Of a stretch of 64,000 bases of DNA, positions 35,640 through 50,029 are shown in pieces. The position numbers and the translations under genes are program-made. This DNA comes from Anaspis maculata. Taxonomy: Eukaryota; Arthropoda; Insecta; Coleoptera; Scraptiidae. Below the pieces are notes generated by a model. The model saw only the letters and a program-made list of their open reading frames with translations. It was not told where the DNA came from and did no database searches. The stretch is from assembly GCA_949128115.1 (NCBI GenBank), contig OX421967.1, positions 2,904,070-2,968,069 of the forward strand, given 5' to 3'. Position 1 is the first letter of the stretch. Each line of letters begins with the position of its first letter.

Positions 35640-38600
35640 CTTCTTGATTGCACCTTAGGTTTCCGAGAAAAAGTGCTTGGCATTCTGATCTCTTTTGTGC
35701 TGAGTGTTCGTATCTTCTTCGACGACACACGTCTCAGCCTCGTTTAAATCATCAGTTGCGTCTCTTAGAACATTCCGTTGATCAAAATAAGGTGGATCAG
35801 CGTCGAAACTACCTTTTTATGGCAAGAACCCAAGACTCAAAAATTTCTCATTTTACCTTGCTATAGCAAGGCGAATGTTTGTCTTCCAAAAAAGCCACTT
35901 TGTTAATAATCGCTCAATCAATTTGAAAACAGTGTCATGTTGTTTGAAGCCCCAATAATAGTCAAGATCTCTGAAATCTTCTCGATTGCACCTTAGGTTT
36001 CCGAGAAAAAGTGCTTGGCATTCTGCGAACTTTTGTGCGGAGTGTTCGTATCTACTTTGACGCCACACGTCTCAGGTACGTTTAAATCATCAGTTGCGTC
36101 TCTTGAAACATTCCGTTGATCATATAGCAAGGCAAATGTTTGTCTTCAAAAAAAGCCACTTTGTTAATAATTGCTCAATCAATTTGAAAACAGTGTCATG
36201 TTGTTTGAAGCCCTAATAATAGTCAAGAACTCTGAAATCTTCTCGATTGCACTTCAAGTTTCCGAGAGAAAGTGCTCAGCATTCTGATCTCTTTTGTGCT
36301 GAGTGTTCGTATCTTCTTCGACGCCACACGTCTCAGCCTCGTTTAAATCATCAGTTGCGTCTCTTAAAACATTCCGTTGATTAAAATAAGGTGAATCAGC
36401 GTCAAAACTACCTTTTTATGGCAAGAACCCAAGACTCAAAAATTTCTCATTTTACCTTGCTGTAGCATGGCGAATGTTTGTCTTCCAAAAAAGCCACTTT
36501 GTTACTAATCGCTCAATCAATTCAAAAACAGTGTCATGTTGTTTGAAGCCCTAATAATAGTCAAGATCTCTGAAATCTTCTCGATTGCACCTTAGGTTTC
36601 CGAGAAAAAGTGCTTGGCATTCTGCGAACTTTTGTGCGGAGTGTTCGTATCTACTTTGACGCCACACGTCTCAGGTACGTTTAAATCATCAGTTGCGTCT
36701 CTTGAAACATTCCGTTGATCATATAGCAAGGCAAATGTTTGTCTTCAAAAAAAGCCACTTTGTTAATAATTGCTCAATCAATTTGAAAACAGTGTCATGT
36801 TGTTTGAAGCCCTAATAATTGTCAAGAACTCTGAAATCTTCTCGATTGCACTTCAAGTTTCCGAGAGAAAGTGCTCAGCATTCTGATCTCTTTTGTGCTG
36901 AGTGTTTGTATCTTCTTCGACGCCACACGTCTCAGCCTCGTTTAAATCATCAGTTGCGTCTCTGAAAACATTCCGTTGATCAAAATAAGGTGGATCAGCG
37001 TCGAAACTACCTTTTTATGGCAAGAACCCAAGACTCAAAAATTTCTCATTTTACCTTGCTATAGCAAGGCGAATGTTTGTCTTCCAAAAAAGCCACTTTG
37101 TTAATAATCGCTCAATCAATTTAAAAACAGTGTCATATTGTTTGAAGCCCTAATAATAGTCAAGATCTTTGAAATCTTCTTGATTGCACCTTAGGTTTCC
37201 GAGAAAAAGTGCTTGGCATTCTGATCTCTTTTGTGCTGAGTGTTCGTATCTTCTTCGACGACACACGTCTCAGCCTCGTTTAAATCATCAGTTGCGTCTC
37301 TTAGAACATTCCGTTGATCAAAATAAGGTGGATCAGCGTCGAAACTACCTTTTTATGGCAAGAACCCAAGACTCAAAAATTTCTCATTTTACCTTGCTAT
37401 AGCAAGGCGAATGTTTGTCTTCCAAAAAAGCCACTTTGTTAATAATCGCTCAATCAATTTGAAAACAGTGTCATGTTGTTTGAAGCCCCAATAATAGTCA
37501 AGATCTCTGAAATCTTCTCGATTGCACCTTAGGTTTCCGAGAAAAAGTGCTTGGCATTCTGCGAACTTTTGTGCGGAGTGTTCGTATCTACTTTGACGCC
37601 ACACGTCTCAGGTACGTTTAAATCATCAGTTGCGTCTCTTGAAACATTCCGTTGATCATATAGCAAGGCAAATGTTTGTCTTCAAAAAAAGCCACTTTGT
37701 TAATAATTGCTCAATCAATTTGAAAACAGTGTCATGTTGTTTGAAGCCCTAATAATAGTCAAGAACTCTGAAATCTTCTCGATTGCACTTCAAGTTTCCG
37801 AGAGAAAGTGCTCAGCATTCTGATCTCTTTTGTGCTGAGTGTTCGTATCTTCTTCGACGCCACACGTCTCAGCCTCGTTTAAATCATCAGTTGCGTCTCT
37901 TAAAACATTCCGTTGATTAAAATAAGGTGAATCAGCGTCAAAACTACCTTTTTATGGCAAGAACCCAAGACTCAAAAATTTCTCATTTTACCTTGCTGTA
38001 GCATGGCGAATGTTTGTCTTCCAAAAAAGCCACTTTGTTACTAATCGCTCAATCAATTCAAAAACAGTGTCATGTTGTTTGAAGCCCTAATAATAGTCAA
38101 GATCTCTGAAATCTTCTCGATTGCACCTTAGGTTTCCGAGAAAAAGTGCTTGGCATTCTGCGAACTTTTGTGCGGAGTGTTCGTATCTACTTTGACGCCA
38201 CACGTCTCAGGTACGTTTAAATCATCAGTTGCGTCTCTTGAAACATTCCGTTGATCAAAATATGATGAGTCAGAGTCAAAACTACCTTTTTATGACAAGA
38301 ACCCAAGACTCAAAAATTTCTCATTTTACCTTGCAAGGCAAATGTTTGTCTTCAAAAAAAGCCACTTTGTTAATAATTGCTCAATCAATTTGAAAACAGT
38401 GTCATGTTGTTTGAAGCCCTAATAATTGTCAAGAACTCTGAAATCTTCTCGATTGCACTTCAAGTTTCCGAGAGAAAGTGCTCAGCATTCTGATCTCTTT
38501 TGTGCTGAGTGTTTGTATCTTCTTCGACGCCACACGTCTCAGCCTCGTTTAAATCATCAGTTGCGTCTCTGAAAACATTCCGTTGATCAAAATAAGGTGG

Positions 38601-39010
38601 ATCAGCGTCGAAACTACCTTTTTATGGCAAGAACCCAAGACTCAAAAATTTCTCATTTTACCTTGCTATAGCAAGGCGAATGTTTGTCTTCCAAAAAAGC
38701 CACTTTGTTAATAATCGCTCAATCAATTTAAAAACAGTGTCATATTGTTTGAAGCCCTAATAATAGTCAAGATCTTTGAAATCTTCTTGATTGCACCTTA
38801 GGTTTCCGAGAAAAAGTGCTTGGCATTCTGATCTCTTTTGTGCTGAGTGTTCGTATCTTCTTCGACGACACACGTCTCAGCCTCGTTTAAATCATCAGTT
38901 GCGTCTCTTAGAACATTCCGTTGATCAAAATAAGGTGGATCAGCGTCGAAACTACCTTTTTATGGCAAGAACCCAAGACTCAAAAATTTCTCATTTTACC
39001 TTGCTATAGC
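35640..39010 (+). repeat. Pentamer higher-order repeat, 1536 and 1607 bp
   Basis: Hybrid monomers begin at 35648, 37184 and 38791. The first interval fits three 338-bp and two 261-bp monomers. The second fits three 338-bp, one 332-bp and one 261-bp monomer. The period difference comes from which deletion allele each monomer carries. Confidence 0.75.
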
Positions 39011-41739
39011 AAGGCGAATGTTTGTCTTCCAAAAAAGCCACTTTGTTAATAATCGCTCAATCAATTTGAAAACAGTGTCATGTTGTTTGAAGCCCCAATA
39101 ATAGTCAAGATCTTTGAAATCTCCCCGATTGCACCTTAGGTTTCCGAGAAAAAGTGCTTGGCATTCTGCGAACTTTTGTGCGGAGTGTTCGTATCTACTT
39201 TGACGCCACACGTCTCAGGTACGTTTAAATCATCAGTTGCGTCTCTTGAAACATTCCGTTGATCAAAATATGATGAGTCAGAGTCAAAACTACCTTTTTA
39301 TGACAAGAACCCAAGACTCAAAAATTTCTCATTTTACCTTGCAAGGCAAATGTTTGTCTTCAAAAAAAGCCACTTTGTTAATAATTGCTCAATCAATTTG
39401 AAAACAGTGTCAGGTTGTTTGAAGCCCTAATAATTGTCAAGAACTCTGAAATCTTCTCGATTGCACTTCAAGTTTCCGAGAGAAAGTGCTCAGCATTCTG
39501 ATCTCTTTTGTGCTGAGTGTTCGTATCTTCTTCGACGCCACACGTCTCAGCCTCGTTTGAATCATCAGTTGCGTCTCTTAAAACATTCCGTTGATCAAAA
39601 TAAGGTGAATCAGCGTCAAAACTACCTTTTTATGGCAAGAACCCAAGACTGAAAAATTTCTCATTTTACCTTGCATAATCAAGGCAAATGTTTGTCTTCA
39701 AAAATAGCCACTTTGTTAATAATCGCTCAATCAATTTGAAAACAGTGTCATGTTGTTTGAAGCCCTAATAATAGTCAAGAACTCTGAAATCTTCTCGATT
39801 GCACTTCAAGTTTCCGAGAGGAAGTGCTCAGCATTCTGATCTCTTTTGTGCTGAGTGTTCGTATCTTCTTCGACGCCACACGTCTCAGCCTCGTTTAAAT
39901 CATCAGTTGCGTCTCTTGAAACATTCCGTTGATCAAAATATGTTGAGTCAGAGTCAAAACTACCTTTTCATGACAAGAACCCACGACTCAAAAATTTCTC
40001 ATTTTACCTTGCTATAGCAAGGCGAATGTTTGTCTTCCAAAAAAGCCACTTTGTTAATAATCGCTCAATCAATTTGAAAACAGTGTCATGTTGTTTGAAG
40101 CCCTAATAATAGTCAAGAACTCTGAAATCTTCTCGATTGCACTTCAAGTTTCCGAGAGAAAGTGCTCAGCATTCTGATCTCTTTTGTGCTGAGTGTTCGT
40201 ATCTTCTTCGACGCCACACGTCTCAGCCTCGTTTAAATCATCAGTTGCGTCTCTTAAAACATTCCGTTGATCAAAATAAGGTGAATCAGCGTCAAAACTA
40301 CCTTTTTATGGCAAGAACCCAAGACTCAAAAATTTCTCATTTTACCTTGCTATATATAGCAAGGCGAATGTTTGTCTTCCAAAAAAGCCACTTTGTTAAT
40401 AATCGCTCAATCAATTTGAAAACAGTGTCATGTTGTTTGAAGCCCCAATAATAGTCAAGATCTCTGAAATCTTCTCGATTGCACCTTAGGTTTCCGAGAA
40501 AAAGTGCTTGGCATTCTGCGAACTTTTGTGCGGAGTGTTCGTATCTACTTTGACGCCACACGTCTCAGGTACGTTTAAATCATCAGTTGCGTCTCTTGAA
40601 ACATTCCGTTGATCATATAGCAAGGCAAATGTTTGTCTTCAAAAAAAGCCACTTTGTTAATAATTGCTCAATCAATTTGAAAACAGTGTCATGTTGTTTG
40701 AAGCCCTAATAATAGTCAAGAACTCTGAAATCTTCTCGATTGCACTTCAAGTTTCCGAGAGAAAGTGCTCAGCATTCTGATCTCTTTTGTGCTGAGTGTT
40801 CGTATCTTCTTCGACGCCACACGTCTCAGCCTCGTTTAAATCATCAGTTGCGTCTCTTAAAACATTCCGTTGATTAAAATAAGGTGAATCAGCGTCAAAA
40901 CTACCTTTTTATGGCAAGAACCCAAGACTCAAAAATTTCTCATTTTACCTTGCTGTAGCATGGCGAATGTTTGTCTTCCAAAAAAGCCACTTTGTTACTA
41001 ATCGCTCAATCAATTCAAAAACAGTGTCATGTTGTTTGAAGCCCTAATAATAGTCAAGATCTCTGAAATCTTCTCGATTGCACCTTAGGTTTCCGAGAAA
41101 AAGTGCTTGGCATTCTGCGAACTTTTGTGCGGAGTGTTCGTATCTACTTTGACGCCACACGTCTCAGGTACGTTTAAATCATCAGTTGCGTCTCTTGAAA
41201 CATTCCGTTGATCAAAATATGATGAGTCAGAGTCAAAACTACCTTTTTATGACAAGAACCCAAGACTCAAAAATTTCTCATTTTACCTTGCTATAGCAAG
41301 GCAAATGTTTGTCTTCAAAAAAAGCCACTTTGTTAATAATTGCTCAATCAATTTGAAAACAGTGTCATGTTGTTTGAAGCCCTGATAATAGTCAAGAACT
41401 CTGAAATCTTCTTGATTGCACTTCAAGTTTCCGAGAGAAAGTGCTCAGCATTCTGATCTCTTTTGTGCTGAGTGTTCGTATCTTCTTCGACGCCACACGT
41501 CTCAGCCTCGTTTAAATCATCAGTTGCGTCTCTTGAAACATTCCGTTGATCAAAATATGATGAGTCAGAGTCAAAACTACCTTTTCATGACAAGAACCCA
41601 CGACTCAAAAATTTCTCATTTTACCTTGCTACAGCAAGGCGAATGTTTGTCTTCCAAAAAAGCCACTTTGTTAATAATCGCTCAATCAATTTGAAAACAG
41701 TGTCATGTTGTTTGAAGCCCTAATAATAGTCAAGAACTC

Positions 41740-43764
41740 TGAAATCTTCTCGATTGCACTTCAAGTTTCCGAGAGAAAGTGCTCAGCATTCTGATCTCTT
41801 TTGTGCTGAGTGTTCGTATCTTCTTCGACGCCACACGTCTCAGCCTCGTTTAAATCATCAGTTGCGTCTCTTAAAACATTCCGTTGATCAAAATAAGGTG
41901 AATCAGCGTCAAAACTACCCTTTTATGGCAAGAACCCAAGACTCAAAAATTTCTCATTTTACCTTGCTATAGCAAGGCGAATGTTTGTCTTCCAAAAAAG
42001 CCACTTTGTTAATAATCGCTCAATCAATTTAAAAACAGTGTCATATTGTTTGAAGCCCTAATAATAGTCAAGATCTTTGAAATCTTCTTGATTGCACCTT
42101 AGGTTTCCGAGAAAAAGTGCTTGGCATTCTGCGAACTTTTGTGCGGAGTGTTCGTATCTACTTTGACGCCACACGTCTCAGGTACGTTTAAATCATCAGT
42201 TGCGTCTCTTGAAACATTTCGTTGATCAAAATATGATGAGTCAGAGTCAAAACTACCTTTTTATGACAAGAACCCAAGACTCAAAAATTTCTCATTTTAC
42301 CTTGCAAGGCAAATGTTTGTCTTCAAAAAAAGCCACTTTGTTAATAATTGCTCAATCAATTTGAAAACAGTGTCATGTTGTTTGAAGCCCTAATAATTGT
42401 CAAGAACTCTGAAATCTTCTCGATTGCACTTCAAGTTTCCGAGAGAAAGTGCTCAGCATTCTGATCTCTTTTGTGCTGAGTGTTCGTATCTTCTTCGACG
42501 CCACACGTCTCAGCCTCGTTTAAATCATCAGTTGCGTCTCTTAAAACATTCCGTTGATCAAAATAAGGTGAATCAGCGTCAAAACTACCCTTTTATGGCA
42601 AGAACCCAAGACTCAAAAATTTCTCATTTTACCTTGCTATAGCAAGGCGAATGTTTGTCTTCCAAAAAAGCCACTTTGTTAATAATCGCTCAATCAATTT
42701 AAAAACAGTGTCATATTGTTTGAAGCCCTAATAATAGTCAAGATCTTTGAAATCTTCTTGATTGCACCTTAGGTTTCCGAGAAAAAGTGCTTGGCATTCT
42801 GCGAACTTTTGTGCGGAGTGTTCGTATCTACTTTGACGCCACACGTCTCAGGTACGTTTAAATCATCAGTTGCGTCTCTTGAAACATTTCGTTGATCAAA
42901 ATATGATGAGTCAGAGTCAAAACTACCTTTTTATGACAAGAACCCAAGACTCAAAAATTTCTCATTTTACCTTGCAAGGCGAATGTTTGTCTTCCAAAAA
43001 AGCCACTTTGTTAATAATCGCTCAATCAATTTGAAAACAGTGTCATGTTGTTTGAAGCCCTAATAATAGTCAAGAACTCTGAAATCTTCTCGATTGCACT
43101 TCAAGTTTCCGAGAGAAAGTGCTCAGCATTCTGATCTCTTTTGTGCTGAGTGTTCGTATCTTCTTCGACGCCACACGTCTCAGCCTCGTTTAAATCATCA
43201 GTTGCGTCTCTTAAAACATTCCGTTGATCAAAATAAGGTGAATCAGCGTCAAAACTACCCTTTTATGGCAAGAACCCAAGACTCAAAAATTTCTCATTTT
43301 ACCTTGCTATAGCAAGGCGAATGTTTGTCTTCCAAAAAAGCCACTTTGTTAATAATCGCTCAATCAATTTAAAAACAGTGTCATATTGTTTGAAGCCCTA
43401 ATAATAGTCAAGATCTTTGAAATCTTCTTGATTGCACCTTAGGTTTCCGAGAAAAAGTGCTTGGCATTCTGCGAACTTTTGTGCGGAGTGTTCGTATCTA
43501 CTTTGACGCCACACGTCTCAGGTACGTTTAAATCATCAGTTGCGTCTCTTGAAACATTTCGTTGATCAAAATATGATGAGTCAGAGTCAAAACTACCTTT
43601 TTATGACAAGAACCCAAGACTCAAAAATTTCTCATTTTACCTTGCAAGGCGAATGTTTGTCTTCCAAAAAAGCCACTTTGTTAATAATCGCTCAATCAAT
43701 TTAAAAACAGTGTCATATTGTTTGAAGCCCTAATAATAGTCAAGATCTTTGAAATCTTCTTGAT
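41740..43764 (+). repeat. 670-bp dimer higher-order repeat
   Basis: A units at 41754, 42424 and 43094 and a hybrid at 43764 are each 670 bp apart (338 + 332). Each A unit carries the marker CTACCCTTTTATGG, and the partner B unit carries ATATTGTTTGAAG and GATCTTTGAAATCTTCTTG. Confidence 0.8.
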
Positions 43765-44783
43765 TGCACCTTAGGTTTCCGAGAAAAAGTGCTTGGCATT
43801 CTGATCTCTTTTGTGCTGAGTGTTCGTATCTTCTTCGACGACACACGTCTCAGCCTCGTTTAAATCATCAGTTGCGTCTCTTAGAACATTCCGTTGATCA
43901 AAATAAGGTGGATCAGCGTCGAAACTACCTTTTTATGGCAAGAACCCAAGACTCAAAAATTTCTCATTTTACCTTGCTATAGCAAAGCGAATGTTTGTCT
44001 TCCAAAAAAGCCACTTTGTTAATAATCGCTCAATCAATTTGAAAACAGTGTCATGTTGTTTGAAGCCCCAATAATAGTCAAGATCTCTGAAATCTTCTCG
44101 ATTGCACCTTAGGTTTCCGAGAAAAAGTGCTTGGCATTCTGCGAACTTTTGTGCGGAGTGTTCGTATCTACTTTGACGCCACACGTCTCAGGTACGTTTA
44201 AATCATCAGTTGCGTCTCTTGAAACATTCCGTTGATCATATAGCAAGGCAAATGTTTGTCTTCAAAAAAAGCCACTTTGTTAATAATTGCTCAATCAATT
44301 TGAAAACAGTGTCATGTTGTTTGAAGCCCTAATAATAGTCAAGAACTCTGAAATCTTCTCGATTGCACTTCAAGTTTCCGAGAGAAAGTGCTCAGCATTC
44401 TGATCTCTTTTGTGCTGAGTGTTCGTATCTTCTTCGACGCCACACGTCTCAGCCTCGTTTAAATCATCAGTTGCGTCTCTTAAAACATTCCGTTGATTAA
44501 AATAAGGTGAATCAGCGTCAAAACTACCTTTTTATGGCAAGAACCCAAGACTCAAAAATTTCTCATTTTACCTTGCTGTAGCATGGCGAATGTTTGTCTT
44601 CCAAAAAAGCCACTTTGTTACTAATCGCTCAATCAATTCAAAAACAGTGTCATGTTGTTTGAAGCCCTAATAATAGTCAAGATCTCTGAAATCTTCTCGA
44701 TTGCACCTTAGGTTTCCGAGAAAAAGTGCTTGGCATTCTGCGAACTTTTGTGCGGAGTGTTCGTATCTACTTTGACGCCACAC

Positions 44784-46550
44784 GTCTCAGGTACGTTTAA
44801 ATCATCAGTTGCGTCTCTTGAAACATTCCGTTGATCAAAATATGATGAGTCAGAGTCAAAACTACCTTTTTATGACAAGAACCCAAGACTCAAAAATTTC
44901 TCATTTTACCTTGCAAGGCAAATGTTTGTCTTCAAAAAAAGCCACTTTGTTAATAATTGCTCAATCAATTTGAAAACAGTGTCAGGTTGTTTGAAGCCCT
45001 AATAATTGTCAAGAACTCTGAAATCTTCTCGATTGCACTTCAAGTTTCCGAGAGAAAGTGCTCAGCATTCTGATCTCTTTTGTGCTGAGTGTTCGTATCT
45101 TCTTCGACGCCACACGTCTCAGCCTCGTTTGAATCATCAGTTGCGTCTCTTAAAACATTCCGTTGATCAAAATAAGGTGAATCAGCGTCAAAACTACCTT
45201 TTTATGGCAAGAACCCAAGACTGAAAAATTTCTCATTTTACCTTGCATAATCAAGGCAAATGTTTGTCTTCAAAAATAGCCACTTTGTTAATAATCGCTC
45301 AATCAATTTGAAAACAGTGTCATGTTGTTTGAAGCCCTAATAATAGTCAAGAACTCTAAAATCTTCTCGATTGCACTTCAAGTTTCCGAGAGGAAGTGCT
45401 CAGCATTCTGATCTCTTTTGTGCTGAGTGTTCGTATCTTCTTCGACGCCACACGTCTCAGCCTCGTTTAAATCATCAGTTGCGTCTCTTGAAACATTCCG
45501 TTGATCAAAATATGTTGAGTCAGAGTCAAAACTACCTTTTCATGACAAGAACCCACGACTCAAAAATTTCTCATTTTACCTTGCTATAGCAAGGCGAATG
45601 TTTGTCTTCCAAAAAAGCCACTTTGTTAATAATCGCTCAATCAATTTGAAAACAGTGTCATGTTGTTTGAAGCCCTAATAATAGTCAAGAACTCTGAAAT
45701 CTTCTCGATTGCACTTCAAGTTTCCGAGAGAAAGTGCTCAGCATTCTGATCTCTTTTGTGCTGAGTGTTCGTATCTTCTTCGACGCCACACGTCTCAGCC
45801 TCGTTTAAATCATCAGTTGCGTCTCTTAAAACATTCCGTTGATCAAAATAAGGTGAATCAGCGTCAAAACTACCTTTTTATGGCAAGAACCCAAGACTCA
45901 AAAATTTCTCATTTTACCTTGCAAGGCAAATGTTTGTCTTCAAAAAAAGCCACTTTGTTAATAATTGCTCAATCAATTTGAAAACAGTGTCATGTTGTTT
46001 GAAGCCCTAATAATTGTCAAGAACTCTGAAATCTTCTCGATTGCACTTCAAGTTTCCGAGAGAAAGTGCTCAGCATTCTGATCTCTTTTGTGCTGAGTGT
46101 TTGTATCTTCTTCGACGCCACACGTCTCAGCCTCGTTTAAATCATCAGTTGCGTCTCTGAAAACATTCCGTTGATCAAAATAAGGTGGATCAGCGTCGAA
46201 ACTACCTTTTTATGGCAAGAACCCAAGACTCAAAAATTTCTCATTTTACCTTGCTATAGCAAGGCGAATGTTTGTCTTCCAAAAAAGCCACTTTGTTAAT
46301 AATCGCTCAATCAATTTAAAAACAGTGGCATGTTGTTTGAAGCCCTAATAATAGTCAAGATCTCTGAAATCTTCTCGATTGCACCTTAGGTTTCCGAGAA
46401 AAAGTGCTTGGCATTCTGATGATCTCTTTTGTGCTGAGTGTTCGTATCTTCTTCGACGACACACGTCTCAGCCTCGTTTAAATCATCAGTTGCGTCTCTT
46501 AGAACATTCCGTTGATCAAAATAAGGTGAATCAGCGTCGAAACTACCTTT
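44784..46550 (+). repeat. Segments shared with distant parts of the array
   Basis: About 44784-45900 matches about 39212-40330 at a constant offset of 5572 bp (39799/45371, 40137/45709). About 45330-46540 matches about 24210-25420 at an offset of 21122 bp (24249/45371, 24587/45709, 25257/46379). Shared rare markers include GTTGAGTCAGAGTC and CCCACGACTC. Confidence 0.7.
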
Positions 46551-49500
46551 TTATGGCAAGAACCCAAGACTCAAAAATTTCTCATTTTACCTTGCTATAG
46601 CAAGGCGAATGTTTGTCTTCCAAAAAAGCCACTTTGTTAATAATCGCTCAATCAATTTGAAAACAGTGTCATGTTGTTTGAAGCCCCAATAATAGTCAAG
46701 ATCTCTGAAATCTTCTCGATTGCACCTTAGGTTTCCGAGAAAAAGTGCTTGGCATTCTGCGAACTTTTGTGCGGAGTGTTCGTATCTACTTTGACGCCAC
46801 ACGTCTCAGGTACGTTTAAATCATCAGTTGCGTCTCTTGAAACATTCCGTTGATCATATAGCAAGGCAAATGTTTGTCTTCAAAAAAAGCCACTTTGTTA
46901 ATAATTGCTCAATCAATTTGAAAACAGTGTCATGTTGTTTGAAGCCCTAATAATAGTCAAGAACTCTGAAATCTTCTCGATTGCACTTCAAGTTTCCGAG
47001 AGAAAGTGCTCAGCATTCTGATCTCTTTTGTGCTGAGTGTTCGTATCTTCTTCGACGCCACACGTCTCAGCCTCGTTTAAATCATCAGTTGCGTCTCTTA
47101 AAACATTCCGTTGATTAAAATAAGGTGAATCAGCGTCAAAACTACCTTTTTATGGCAAGAACCCAAGACTCAAAAATTTCTCATTTTACCTTGCTGTAGC
47201 ATGGCGAATGTTTGTCTTCCAAAAAAGCCACTTTGTTACTAATCGCTCAATCAATTCAAAAACAGTGTCATGTTGTTTGAAGCCCTAATAATAGTCAAGA
47301 TCTCTGAAATCTTCTCGATTGCACCTTAGGTTTCCGAGAAAAAGTGCTTGGCATTCTGCGAACTTTTGTGCGGAGTGTTCGTATCTACTTTGACGCCACA
47401 CGTCTCAGGTACGTTTAAATCATCAGTTGCGTCTCTTGAAACATTCCGTTGATCAAAATATGATGAGTCAGAGTCAAAACTACCTTTTTATGACAAGAAC
47501 CCAAGACTCAAAAATTTCTCATTCTACCTTGCTATAGCAAGGCAAATGTTTGTCTTCAAAAAAAGCCACTTTGTTAATAATTGCTCAATCAATTTGAAAA
47601 CAGTGTCATGTTGTTTGAAGCCCTAATAATAGTCAAGAACTCTGAAATCTTCTCGATTGCACTTCAAGTTTCCGAGAGAAAGTGCTCAGCATTCTGATCT
47701 CTTTTGTGCTGAGTGTTCGTATCTTCTTCGACGCCACACGTCTCAGCCTCGTTTAAATCATCAGTTGCGTCTCTTAAAACATTCCGTTGATTAAATTAAG
47801 GTGAATCAGCGTCAAAACTACCTTTTTATGGCAAGAACCCAAGACTCAAAAATTTCTCATTTTACCTTGCTGTAGCATGGCGAATGTTTGTCTTCCAAAA
47901 AAGCCACTTTGTTACTAATCGCTCAATCAATTCAAAAACAGTGTCATGTTGTTTGAAGCCCTAATAATAGTCAAGATCTCTGAAATCTTCTCGATTGCAC
48001 CTTAGGTTTCCGAGAAAAAGTGCTTGGCATTCTGCGAACTTTTGTGCGGAGTGTTCGTATCTACTTTGACGCCACACGTCTCAGGTACGTTTAAATCATC
48101 AGTTGCGTCTCTTGAAACATTCCGTTGATCAAAATATGATGAGTCAGAGTCAAAACTACCTTTTTATGACAAGAACTCAAGACTCAAAAATTTCTCATTT
48201 TACCTTGCTATAGCAAGGCAAATGTTTGTCTTCAAAAAAAGCCACTTTGTTAATAATTGCTCAATCAATTTGAAAACAGTGTCATGTTGTTTGAAACCCT
48301 GATAATAGTCAAGAACTCTGAAATCTTCTTGATTGCACTTCAAGTTTCCGAGAGAAAGTGCTCAGCATTCTGATCTCTTTTGTGCTGAGTGTTCGTATCT
48401 TCTTCGACGCCACACGTCTCAGCCTCGTTTGAATCATCAGTTGCGTCTCTTAAAACATTCCGTTGATCAAAATAAGGTGAATCAGCGTCAAAACTACCTT
48501 TTTATGGCAAGAACCCAAGACTCAAAAATTTCTCATTTTACCTTGCTATAATCAAGGCAAATGTTTGTCTTCAAAAATAGCCACTTTGTTAATAATCGCT
48601 CAATCAATTTGAAAACAGTGTCATGTTGTTTGAAGCCCTAATAATAGTCAAGAACTCTGAAATCTTCTCGATTGCACTTCAAGTTTCCGAGAGGAAGTGC
48701 TCAGCATTCTGATCTCTTTTGTGCTGAGTGTTCGTATCTTCTTCGACGCCACACGTCTCAGCCTCGTTTAAATCATCAGTTGCGTCTCTTGAAACATTCC
48801 GTTGATCAAAATATGATGAGTCAGAGTCAAAACTACCTTTTCATGACAAGAACCCACGACTCAAAAATTTCTCATTTTACCTTGCTATAGCAAGGCGAAT
48901 GTTTGTCTTCCAAAAAAGCCACTTTGTTAATAATCACTCAATCAATTTGAAAACAGTGTCATGTTGTTTGAAGCCCTAATAATAGTCAAGAACTCTGAAA
49001 TCTTCTCGATTGCACTTCAAGTTTCCGAGAGAAAGTGCTCAGCATTCTGATCTCTTTTGTGCTGTGTGTTCGTATCTTCTTCGACGCCACACGTCTCAGC
49101 CTCGTTTAAATCATCAGTTGCGTCTCTTAAAACATTCCGTTGATCAAAATAAGGTGAATCAGCGTCAAAACTACCTTTTTATGGCAAGAACCCAAGACTC
49201 AAAAATTTCTCATTTTACCTTGCTATGGCAAGGCGAATGTTTGTCTTCCAAAAAAGCCACTTTGTTAATAATCGCTCAATCAATTTAAAAACAGTGTCAT
49301 ATTGTTTGAAGCCCTAATAATAGTCAAGATCTTTGAAATCTTCTTGATTGCACCTTAGGTTTCCGAGAAAAAGTGCTTGGCATTCTGATCTCTTTTGTGC
49401 TGAGTGTTCGTATCTTCTTCGACGACACACGTCTCAGCCTCGTTTAAATCATCAGTTGCGTCTCTTAGAACATTCCGTTGATCAAAATAAGGTGGATCAG

Positions 49501-49555
49501 CGTCGAAACTACCTTTTTATGGCAAGAACCCAAGACTCAAAAATTTCTCATTTTA

Positions 49556-49583
49556 CCTTGCTATAGCAAGGCGCGAGGCAAGG
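49556..49583 (+). repeat. Rearranged palindrome with local duplication
   Basis: After a normal CCTTGCTATAGCAAGG, the sequence continues CGCGAGGCAAGGCGAATG, so the GCAAGGCG segment is duplicated with changes. It is the only 12-bp insertion of this kind that I noticed. Confidence 0.8.
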
Positions 49584-50029
49584 CGAATGTTTGTCTTCCA
49601 AAAAAGCCACTTTGTTAATAATCGCTCAATCAATTTGAAAACAGTGTCATGTTGTTTGAAGCCCCAATAATAGTCAAGATCTCTGAAATCTCCCCGATTG
49701 CACCTTAGGTTTCCGAGAAAAAGTGCTTGGCATTCTGCGAACTTTTGTGCGGAGTGTTCGTATCTACTTTGACGCCACACGTCTCAGGTACGTTTAAATC
49801 ATCAGTTGCGTCTCTTGAAACATTCCGTTGATCAAAATATGATGAGTCAGAGTCAAAACTACCTTTTTATGACAAGAACCCAAGACTCAAAAATTTCTCA
49901 TTTTACCTTGCTATAGCAAGGCAAATGTTTGTCTTCAAAAAAAGCCACTTTGTTAATAATTGCTCAATCAATTTGAAAACAGTGTCATGTTGTTTGAAGC
50001 CCTAATAATAGTCAAGAACTCTGAAATCT

